From contig JADHUD010000194.1 of NCBI GenBank assembly GCA_016784705.1, forward strand, positions 1 through 5,147: DNA of 5,147 bases, in the 5' to 3' direction. The DNA comes from Spirochaetia bacterium (GTDB lineage: Bacteria > Spirochaetota > Spirochaetia > JABMQR01). The notes under the pieces are model-generated. The model saw only the letters and a program-made list of their open reading frames with translations, ran no database searches and was not told the DNA's origin. Numbering within the stretch: position 1 is the first letter of the stretch; each line of letters starts with the position of its first letter. The translations under genes were made by a program, and so were the position numbers. Below, piece after piece: positions 1 to 5,147 of the stretch.

Positions 1-95
1 CAATAGGTGCGGTTCATTTTATCATTTGTGCCGCAATGTGATTTCAAGCTGACTTATGTTGCAGCTGTAAACTATGACGAAGCCCTCTCTCCTGA

Positions 96-1343
96 CTAGT
101 ATTGAGTCTGATCAAGGACAACTCCAGTAGAGTAATTTCCACTGTAGTCAACTGTCTGTATCAAGTAATAATAATGAGTCCCAGAAGTCCCAGTCATATC
201 GATGTAATTTGGTATATGACTTCGGTATACTTCTTCACCGTCCGTTCGATCCGCAGGAGCCTGCCCAACTTTTCTAACGATGCTTATTTCCTTGAAATCT
301 TCATCTTGTGGGTTTATCCATTGTAATATGTTATATGCTGACTGCCCCGAAATTGCTGTTCCGATTACATCGGATGGTGCAATCGTATCAGTACTTGAAC
401 CTAATTTAACTGCGTTTTCTCTGATAACAAGTGATACAGGGAAAGGGTCATGGAGTTTATACGTAACAATATCATCATTATAGTAAGTGGGTGTTCCATT
501 GTCCCAAATTTCTACAAGATTTTCCATGTCCCACTGAAAAAGAATTTCTGGTTCCTCGAAGTAACTGATATCGATGCTATTATCAGAAGAAAGATAGAGA
601 GCAACTGCATTCCCACTCGTAGTTGTCACGGGATTGACCCAAGTACCCATATCACCCGAGGGATTTTGTACCCAATTTTCTTCAACATCAATGCCGATGG
701 TCAAATAGCTTAGGAACCCATTATTTGTTTCTATGGGCTGGAGATCCTCAAACCCGTAATATCTCAGCCCGGGGGGTAGCCCCTCGATTATTTGAACTTC
801 CCCTTCTAATCTGATACCGTCATATTGTGGAGGGAGCACGATTCCTGTTATCGATCGAACATAGACTCCTTCATTTGAAAAGCCATCTCCTGAGGGTAAA
901 AATTGTAGAGAAAGTCCAGCATAAGTAGAATTCTGTACCAATGCCTCACGAATAAAATCATCTGCATGAACCAAGTCATAATGTTGCGGAATGATACCAA
1001 CAGGAGAGTTAACTCGCCTTAGTATTTTTTTGCTAAGGTACACATCAGTACCTAATGAGTTATATACGACAACATCATCAATATCTAACACAAAAGATTC
1101 TGGAGTTATCTGGTAAAGCCGGGAACCTCTGTTTTCTTCCTTTCGATTTAATTTATAATACTGGTCGTCACCAATTACAGCTGCTCTAACTGAATGATCT
1201 CGGGAAGTAAAAGATCTTGAATCTATTTGTCCAGCAGATACAGAAAGACCCGTTGTTCCTAATCTTTCCATAGGAACAGGACTACAAGAAGCTAACATAA
1301 GGGTTAGTGTAATTAGCAATAAATACTTAATAATATGTCTCAT
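96..1343 (-). CDS. Predicted lipoprotein with C-terminal fibronectin type III-like domain
   Basis: This is an intact 415-residue protein that I cannot assign to a named family. It starts with a basic, hydrophobic signal (residues 1-19) and a lipobox L-A-S-C with the modified cysteine at residue 20, so it should be a lipid-anchored envelope protein. Residues 21 to about 315 form an extracytoplasmic region with no motif I recognise. Residues of about 319-415 read like a fibronectin type III fold: a D-x-x-A-P-S-x-V opening, an I-L-Q-W-I-N-P strand, I-V-R-K, then H-Y-Y-Y-L-I-Q-T-V-D-Y-S-G-N. That pattern is typical of bacterial surface and binding proteins. The ATG at 1341-1343 is chosen because GGGAGGG lies six bases upstream (1349-1355) and the signal peptide begins there. 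The gene follows the barrel-protein gene by 12 bp and is probably cotranscribed with it. A binding or surface role is inference; the lipoprotein call is well supported. Confidence 0.85.
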   Translation of the reverse strand: MRHIIKYLLLITLTLMLASCSPVPMERLGTTGLSVSAGQIDSRSFTSRDHSVRAAVIGDDQYYKLNRKEENRGSRLYQITPESFVLDIDDVVVYNSLGTDVYLSKKILRRVNSPVGIIPQHYDLVHADDFIREALVQNSTYAGLSLQFLPSGDGFSNEGVYVRSITGIVLPPQYDGIRLEGEVQIIEGLPPGLRYYGFEDLQPIETNNGFLSYLTIGIDVEENWVQNPSGDMGTWVNPVTTTSGNAVALYLSSDNSIDISYFEEPEILFQWDMENLVEIWDNGTPTYYNDDIVTYKLHDPFPVSLVIRENAVKLGSSTDTIAPSDVIGTAISGQSAYNILQWINPQDEDFKEISIVRKVGQAPADRTDGEEVYRSHIPNYIDMTGTSGTHYYYLIQTVDYSGNYSTGVVLDQTQY

Positions 1344-1348
1344 CGTTT

Positions 1349-1355
1349 CCCTCCC
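1349..1355 (-). promoter_or_regulatory. Ribosome binding site of the lipoprotein gene
   Basis: On the minus strand GGGAGGG lies five to six bases before the ATG at 1341-1343. It fills most of the 12-bp gap to the upstream stop codon, so the lipoprotein can be translated independently even if the upstream barrel gene is broken. Confidence 0.7.
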
Positions 1356-1972
1356 TTAGAATTGGAAACCTAAACCAAATAGTAATCCATAGGAATATTC
1401 AAAAATTTCCTCTGTCCAAATGAATGCTAAACTGGCTGTACCACCAATATCAATAGATAAATTACTGGATAAAGGCATAAGTGCAGTAGCTAGTATTAAT
1501 TCTGATAAAAAACCTTCACCATAGATCATATTTTGCATTGAAATGTTCAATTCCATAAATCCCAGCGGAGCGTATCTATATTCTATTGGTAGAATCAACG
1601 GTATTGAGATATTCTCATTATTTTGAGAGAATGCAGTACCTAAACCAATAAATAAATCCGACCTTCCCTTCTTTATAACGTTGATGGAAGAAACAACTCC
1701 TACTTTCCTACTTCATAGAATATATTTGGATTAAAATATGGTGATATAGCCCGATACCATATATTTACTTCAAATTCAGCAGTTTTATTTATTCCATAAT
1801 CAAGACTTAGTGGGAAATATACTTTCAACTGAGAAGCATGGGGAATAAGTGGATAACCAAACTCTGTAATTTTAACTTTAAAATTAGTTTTTTCAACATC
1901 TTGAGGACTTGCCGCAAACAGGGAAGTACCAATTAACAGGAGAATACCTAATAGGTAAAACTTTTTCATCAT
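1356..1972 (-). pseudogene. Outer-membrane beta-barrel-like protein, frameshifted by an 8-bp duplication
   Basis: Two minus-strand open frames are halves of one gene. The first (1972-1700) begins M-M-K-K-F with a hydrophobic core and an L-F-A-A cleavage region near residues 18-21, so it carries a Sec signal peptide. It ends early at the TAG at 1700-1702. The remainder continues in another frame to 1356. Deleting one copy of the tandem 8-mer at 1698-1713 joins the frames as Y-E-V-G-V-V-S-S-I-N-V and restores exactly 203 codons, a 202-residue protein. The repaired protein has alternating hydrophobic and polar strands and ends F-G-L-G-F-Q-F, with the terminal aromatic residue usual for outer-membrane barrels. 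I do not recognise the specific family. The start has GGAGAG at 1979-1984. As read, only an 90-residue truncated product is expected. A sequencing error or a reversible slippage switch are alternatives. Confidence 0.8.
1698..1713. repeat. Perfect 8-bp tandem duplication inside the barrel gene
   Basis: TCCTACTT occurs twice in immediate succession on the plus strand (1698-1705 and 1706-1713), which is AAGTAGGA twice in the sense of the minus-strand gene. The extra eight bases shift the frame by two and create the TAG at 1700-1702. Removing either copy restores a continuous 202-residue frame. Confidence 0.9.
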
Positions 1973-1978
1973 GAAGCA

Positions 1979-1984
1979 CTCTCC
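1979..1984 (-). promoter_or_regulatory. Ribosome binding site of the barrel gene
   Basis: GGAGAG on the minus strand sits six bases before the first of two adjacent ATG codons (1970-1972 and 1967-1969). Either ATG could be used; the second has a nine-base spacing. Confidence 0.55.
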
Positions 1985-2034
1985 AAAATTACTTTAGACA
2001 CCATAATTTAATTTTCTTAGAGTGCCTATGTTAA

Positions 2035-2063
2035 AGATTAGAAAATTGTAGATCTGCTGTCAA
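2035..2063 (-). promoter_or_regulatory. Candidate sigma70-type promoter for the envelope operon
   Basis: Read on the minus strand, a perfect TTGACA (2058-2063) is followed after exactly 17 bases by TAATCT (2035-2040), which keeps the T, A and final T of the -10 consensus. Transcription would start near 2028, about 55 bases before the barrel gene's ATG. The call is by consensus only. Confidence 0.5.
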
Positions 2064-2139
2064 GAAAAGAATACTAAAAAAATTGACCGCATACAAATTG
2101 CTCACAAATAGTGAATATTTTTGCTTTTATTTCTAATCT
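2035..2139. repeat. 10-bp inverted repeat spanning the divergent intergenic region
   Basis: AGATTAGAAA at 2035-2044 is the exact reverse complement of TTTCTAATCT at 2130-2139. Each arm carries TAATCT reading outward, and the left arm holds the -10 of the envelope promoter. The right arm could be a -10 for the rightward genes, although the bases 17 upstream (GTGAAT, 2111-2116) match a -35 poorly. A shared operator, a symmetric promoter pair, or chance in AT-rich DNA are all possible. Confidence 0.35.
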
Positions 2140-2149
2140 GGGATAAGAT
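2121..2149 (+). promoter_or_regulatory. Weak candidate promoter for the rightward gene set
   Basis: TTGCTT (2121-2126) and TAAGAT (2144-2149) are 17 bases apart. Each matches consensus only partly. The pair lies about 70 bases before the ATG at 2218. TAATCT at 2134-2139 is a competing -10. Treat it as the likely promoter region, not as a mapped site. Confidence 0.25.
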
Positions 2150-2217
2150 AAGTTTAAGATGTGTAAGAGTATATAGTTCTTCTCTAAATTTTACCTGACT
2201 GTTAGTAGGAGAAGACT

Positions 2218-2412
2218 ATGAATTTTCAGAAAGGTGCAAAACAGCATTTAAGTGATTATAAAAAGGGTATGCTTAATATCTCTGAAAATGGATCATACTT
2301 TAATAATGGAAAGTACTATTCTCACATTCTCCCGATAACAGAGAGTGTCAAAAAAGAGTTCATAAATTATTTCCAAAATTTTGACAGGCATGGTAAGCTG
2401 TATCTTGTATAG
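2218..2412 (+). CDS. 64-residue ORF, possible N-terminal stub of a restriction-endonuclease-like gene
   Basis: This short ORF has the best ribosome site in the right half: AGGAGA at 2207-2212, five bases before the ATG. The protein is soluble and mixed-charge, with G-M-L-N-I-S-E-N-G near residues 17-25 and Y-S-H-I-L-P near 34-39. From memory, a start of this kind (L-N-x-S-E-x-G, then Y-x-H-I-L-P, then a lysine-rich stretch before K-L-H) resembles the N-terminus of PGN_0703-family putative restriction endonucleases. Those proteins are several times longer, so this would be a truncated remnant lacking the catalytic part. The family link is weak and unverified. It could equally be a small gene of unknown function. 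It stands 27 bp upstream of the brxA stub, so it is placed in the same defence-gene block. Confidence 0.5.
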   Translation: MNFQKGAKQHLSDYKKGMLNISENGSYFNNGKYYSHILPITESVKKEFINYFQNFDRHGKLYLV

Positions 2413-2439
2413 CAGCCCGATACATTATAGTGAGTAAGA

Positions 2440-2559
2440 ATGAATAAAGAACACCAAATTACATACTCCATGGCATTTACCGCCGGAGCAATACTCCTGC
2501 ATGAGGCAGTCACCATAGCGGGGTGTACAACCGAATGTTTTAGTGTTGAGAGATTATAG
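2440..2559 (+). pseudogene. brxA: BREX gene brxA (DUF1819), 5' fragment only
   Basis: The 39-codon ORF starting at the ATG at 2440 begins M-N-K-E-H-Q-I-T-Y-S-M-A-F-T-A-G-A and continues I-L-L-H-E-A-V-T-I-A. This matches the start of BrxA / DUF1819 proteins as I know them: an F-T-x-G-x-L-L stretch followed by E-S-V-x-I-A-E. BrxA is a DNA-binding core protein of BREX phage defence, normally about 200 residues. Here similarity stops after about residue 27, near base 2520. The rest (G-C-T-T-E-C-F onward) is an out-of-frame reading of pglX-derived DNA ending at TAG 2557. The missing parts of brxA, and all of brxB and brxC, which normally lie between brxA and pglX, indicate a large deletion. The ribosome site (GTGAG near 2430) is modest. 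The product is surely non-functional. Confidence 0.65.
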
Positions 2560-3235
2560 TTTCGAGAAGACAGAACTGAAAGAGTATATGGAGTTTGTGG
2601 GAGAAGATCTGTTTACTTCTCAATTGAAAGATACGTTGAAACAGTTTGAATTTGCTGCAACCTTTGGATCTCTTATAATTCCCAAATTGCAGGATATAGA
2701 AGATATCTACAGAATTCTGAAAGAGAATAATCTGTCAGAACAACTATTTCTCAAACCAACACACGAGCAGGTATTGAGGGTGTTGGAGCAATCAGATTTC
2801 TTATTGCAGAAATATCATATAGTTATTGCCAATCCTCCCTATATGGGAGGAAAGGGGATGAATGATAGGTTGAAGGGGTTTGCACAGGATAAGTTTCCTG
2901 ACAGCAAATCTGATTTGTTTGCCATGTTTATTGAACGGGGATTCGGTTTCTTACATAGTTTAGGGTTTAATGCAATGGTAACGATGCAAAGCTGGATGTT
3001 CTTATCAAGCTATGAAAAATTAAGAGGGAAGTTGCTTGATGAGGATACAATAATATCAATGTTGCATTTTGGTCCAAGAGCCTTTGATTCTATAGGTGGT
3101 GAAGTTGTTTCAACGACAGCATTTGTATTAAGCCATGGCTATTTGCATAACTATCAGGGAGCTTTTATCAGATTAGTTGATGGAAAGAATGAGGCTGAAA
3201 AGATGCAAATGCTTAAAAGTGCATTGAAGGAGTAA
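2543..3235 (+). pseudogene. pglX: BREX-1 adenine-specific DNA methyltransferase PglX (BrxX), internal fragment
   Basis: The 230-residue reading is the central part of PglX, the N6-adenine methyltransferase that marks self DNA in BREX; full proteins are about 1,200 residues. Visible landmarks are F-G-S-L-I (residues 41-45), the catalytic motif IV in I-A-N-P-P-Y-M-G-G-K-G-M-N (95-106), a D-S-K-S-D-L-F-A-M-F-I-E-R-G block (120-133), Q-S-W-M-F-L-S-S-Y-E-K-L-R (149-161) and F-D-S-I-G-G-E-V-V (181-189). The N-terminal part, where the SAM-binding motif should lie, and the large C-terminal specificity region are both absent. The GTG at 2543 is only a nominal start; the frame is open back to 2519, where it meets brxA DNA in another frame. 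The stop TAA at 3233 overlaps the next gene's ribosome site. No methylation activity is expected. Confidence 0.85.
3228..3232 (+). promoter_or_regulatory. Ribosome binding site facing a mutated start codon
   Basis: AGGAG at 3228-3232 lies seven bases before ATA at 3240-3242. That ATA begins the region similar to the N-terminus of AlbA_2 proteins, so the ribosome site points to a start that was presumably ATG. The site overlaps the last codons of the pglX fragment. Confidence 0.55.
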
Positions 3236-3239
3236 CATC

Positions 3240-4727
3240 ATAAAATCTATCATCAACCTCCCGGAAGGGAAGACCCTTGAATTTAAGCAGGATTCATCCT
3301 CTTCTCTGCGTATTATGAAAACTCTTATAGCCTTTGCAAACACCGCAGGCGGGAAGGTGGTAATTGGAGTTACCGATGATAAACGGGTAATTGGGGTATA
3401 AGATCCTTTACTGGAAGAGGAGAAGCTGTGCAATCTTATCGCTGATACGATTTCTCCCCGGCTGGTTCCGAATATCGAGTTTGTTTCGCATGAAGATAAA
3501 ACCCTCTTAATAATTGAGGTGTTTCTAAGCAATGTCCGGCCTCATTATCTCAATGCTGAGGGAATAGATAATGGAGTGTATGTACGTCTTGGATCAACAA
3601 ACAGAAAAGCTGATCGGGAGATGATTGCTGAGCTAAAGCGTTCTGTTCAGGGAGGCTCTTATGATGCCCTGCCTATGCCGGAATTATCGATAGATGATCT
3701 TGATCTTAAGGCTATGCAGGCTGATTTTCATAAAGAGGCTCCTTTTACCGCAAAAGAACTCCAAACGCTTAAGTTATTAGTCAGGGATCAGGGGAAACTT
3801 GTTCCTACTCATGGAGCTGTGCTGTTGTATGGAAAACAGCGATCTTTTTATTTTTCTGATGCATGGATTCAATGCGGACGGTTTCTGGGTACCGATAAGG
3901 TTACTATTTTTGATCAAACTGAAATTCACGATCCCCTGCCTCAAGCAGTTGACAGCATAATGATGTTTTTAAAAAAACATGCCTACAAGAGTGCCGACTT
4001 TTCTGAAATACGCCGAAAAGATGTTTGGAGTATTCCGATAGAAAGCTTAAGAGAGATTATTATCAATGCCCTGGTTCATTCCGACTATTCTCAGCAGGGA
4101 GCCCCCATTCGCATTGCTTTCTACGATGATCGTATTGAAGTAGAGAATCCGGGTATTCTTCTTCCCGGAATGACGATTGAGGACATGAAAAACGGGGTTT
4201 CTAGAATTAGAAACAGTGTGATTGTGCGGGTTTTCAAAGAGCTGAACCTCATTGAGCAGTGGGGCAGTGGTTTGAAAAGAGTCTTTGCCGATGCTGAACA
4301 AGAGGGTCTTCCCGAACCAAAAATAGAAGAACTTGGGATGAGAATGCGTATATCCCTACCACTAGCAGAGATTCACAAAGCAGGAAAACAGTTTGAACGG
4401 CCGGAGTCGCCGACCCGTTCACGGCCTGAGTCACGGCCCGAGTTACAGCCCGAGTCACGGCTCGAGGTGATATTAGGAACCCAATTGAAATCGAAACTTG
4501 CAGCTAGAGTTCTTCTATTATTACATAATGAATTCTATGGAAAATCTGAATTAGCTGCATTGTTAGGTCACAAGTCAATATCTGGTGAGCTGAAGAAACA
4601 GATAACTAGATTATTAGATTTGAATTTGATTGAAATGACAATCCCGGAGAAGCCAAATAGCAGACTGCAGAAGTATAGATTGACAGAGAAAGGGATTAAG
4701 ATAATAAAGGGTAGAAAGAATGACTGA
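3240..4727 (+). pseudogene. AlbA_2 / RecG-C-terminal-like / winged-helix regulator gene with lost start and nonsense codon
   Basis: Reading from ATA 3240 gives a 495-residue protein interrupted once, by TAA at 3399-3401 (codon 54). The N-terminus has the AlbA_2 (Schlafen-type) signature: L-E-F-K at 13-16 and A-F-A-N-T-A-G-G-K-V-V-I-G-V at 31-44, continuing after the stop to V-Y-V-R-L-G-S-T-N-R. Next comes an ATPase-like domain often annotated 'RecG-like C-terminal': R-E-I-I-I-N-A-L-V-H-S-D-Y-S (271-284), E-N-P-G (302-305) and W-G-S-G-L-K-R (341-347). A proline/glutamate-rich linker (about 386-409) leads to a winged helix ending in T-I-P-E-K-P-N-S-R-L-Q-K-Y-R-L-T. Such proteins are presumed DNA- or RNA-binding regulators; I recall them inside BREX-like loci. 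The frame stays open for 402 codons from GTG 3519, which lacks a good ribosome site, so a truncated product lacking most of AlbA_2 is possible. Confidence 0.8.
4420..4467 (+). repeat. Four tandem 12-bp units in the regulator's linker
   Basis: Units of the form CACGGCCYGAGT repeat at 4420-4431, 4432-4443, 4444-4455 and 4456-4467, with one to three changes among them. They encode S-R-P-E, S-R-P-E, L-Q-P-E, S-R-L-E between the ATPase-like domain and the winged helix. The unit length is a multiple of three, so copy-number change would only lengthen or shorten the linker. The stretch is more GC-rich than its surroundings. Confidence 0.75.
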
Positions 4728-4812
4728 GAAAGAGTGGTTTGAGCAGAATAGAGGTTATAGGTTTGTAGATGGAGAGCGCGTCCGTTATTTTTTCTCATCT
4801 TTAGGCGCTTGA
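4720..4812 (+). CDS. 30-residue ORF overlapping the regulator's stop, unrecognised
   Basis: The ATG at 4720 lies inside the end of the regulator gene, an 8-bp overlap of the kind used for translational coupling. The peptide begins M-T-E-K-E-W-F-E-Q-N-R-G-Y-R-F, is charged and rich in aromatics, and ends at TGA 4810. I do not recognise it. In an intact BREX operon pglZ could follow here, but this start does not look like PglZ to me. It may be the head of a gene cut off near 4800, where a different open frame with its own protein-like composition takes over. GTAGAAAG upstream is a poor ribosome site. It may not be translated. Confidence 0.3.
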   Translation: MTEKEWFEQNRGYRFVDGERVRYFFSSLGA

Positions 4813-5089
4813 AAGATAATAATGATGATGCAGTCCGGATAATATTTGCATTTTTCTTATTGCACCGGAGCTTACTTGGATCTCAGTATCAGGTGTCTTG
4901 TCAATCCCTTGATGCATTCTCTTGGGATTATACTATTTCACATATTCCGAAATACTATTTTAAATTTGCTTCTCAGAAACTAAGAGAGAAGTGAAGTTTA
5001 TAGATTTTATTTTCTTTCTTGAGCAGAAGCATGGTGAAAATAATATTCTTTCTTTTCCTGAAAATTGTAGTATATATTGCATTGAGTAG
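4809..5089 (+). pseudogene. Possible frameshifted remnant of a D12-class (Dam-like) DNA adenine methylase
   Basis: Two overlapping frames read as one degraded protein segment. The first runs to TGA 4992-4994 and contains D-D-A-V-R then A-F-F-L-L-H-R-S-L-L-G and a later K-L-R-E-K. The second starts at GTG 4991 and continues V-K-F-I-D-F, then K-H-G-E-N-N-I-L-S-F-P, to TAG 5087. Restoring one lost G near 4990 would join them as K-L-R-E-K-V-K-F-I-D-F. The order resembles the middle of D12-class adenine methylases: an R-A-x-x-F-F-x-L-x-R-x-S-F-x-G helix, then x-I-x-N-x-D-F, then a strand leading to D-P-P-Y. That DPPY motif is not visible here, and no N-terminal SAM site is seen. The assignment is tentative; unrelated hypothetical coding remains are the main alternative. 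Confidence 0.3.
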
Positions 5090-5147
5090 CGATAGAAGAA
5101 AGTTGAACCTGATGTATTATATCCAGAATTTACACTGTAGTAAAATT
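5090..5147. other. Right edge, no supported feature
   Basis: This AT-rich stretch has short reading frames only and no recognisable motif, repeat or hairpin. It may continue the decayed gene remains before it. Confidence 0.4.

Noticed and set aside
1..26. Start of another minus-strand gene running off the left edge (an ATG near 19-21)
   Set aside because: Only about six codons are visible and there is no ribosome site; unsupported.
8..35. Hairpin TGCGG...CCGCA beyond the lipoprotein stop
   Set aside because: A five-base stem with an 18-base loop and no T-run on the minus strand; not a credible terminator.
102..713. Plus-strand ORFs opposite the lipoprotein gene
   Set aside because: They mirror a well-supported lipoprotein gene with signal peptide and ribosome site, and show no motifs of their own.
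2405..2431. TTGTAT / TATAGT as a promoter for the brxA stub
   Set aside because: The spacer is only 15 bases and the start would fall on the ATG itself; a leaderless transcript here is not supported.
3396..3404. Programmed readthrough or recoding at TAA 3399
   Set aside because: TAA is the codon least prone to readthrough, no stimulatory structure is evident, and the same gene also appears to have lost its start. Simple decay explains it better.
3173..4458. Minus-strand ORFs opposite the pglX and regulator regions
   Set aside because: They lack ribosome sites and recognisable composition and lie opposite frames with clear domain motifs, so they are shadows.
2440..4727. A working or novel BREX system
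   Set aside because: brxA and pglX are fragments, brxB, brxC, pglZ and brxL are not visible, and the regulator has two lesions. The parts support a remnant, not a functional or new system.
4771..4793. Rho-independent terminator before the T-run at 4788-4793
   Set aside because: The only stem is about three base pairs (GGA/TCC) around a GC-rich loop, too weak to call.

Overview
The window is AT-rich accessory DNA, probably from a diderm bacterium. A Sec-exported beta-barrel-like protein and a lipoprotein with a C-terminal Fn3-like domain sit side by side, a style common in Spirochaetota. That taxonomic guess is an inference at about 0.4 confidence, because no ribosomal or housekeeping gene is present.

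Left part (about 1-1972, minus strand): two cell-envelope genes form a probable operon read leftwards. The first is a predicted outer-membrane beta-barrel protein of about 202 residues. It is broken in its middle by a perfect 8-bp tandem duplication (1698-1713). The second is an intact 415-residue lipoprotein (96-1343). A good sigma70-like promoter (2035-2063) drives the pair away from a divergent intergenic region (1973-2217). I see no gene in bases 1-95.

Right part (2218-5147, plus strand): this looks like the remains of a phage-defence island. In order it holds a 64-residue ORF that may be the start of a restriction-endonuclease-like gene, the first ~27 codons of brxA (BREX, DUF1819), an interior piece of the BREX-1 adenine methyltransferase gene pglX (brxX) carrying NPPY, an AlbA_2 / RecG-C-terminal-like / winged-helix regulator gene with a lost start codon (ATA after a perfect ribosome site) and a nonsense codon, a 30-codon ORF overlapping that gene's stop, and a frameshifted stretch that may be a D12-class DNA adenine methylase remnant.

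The pieces keep the order of a type 1 BREX operon. The rest of brxA, all of brxB and brxC, and both ends of pglX are missing, and no pglZ or brxL is visible. The sequence therefore supports a decayed BREX locus made by at least one large deletion plus point lesions, not a working system. The regulator's C-terminal 402 codons are still open and could in principle yield a protein. The last ~58 bases hold nothing I can support.
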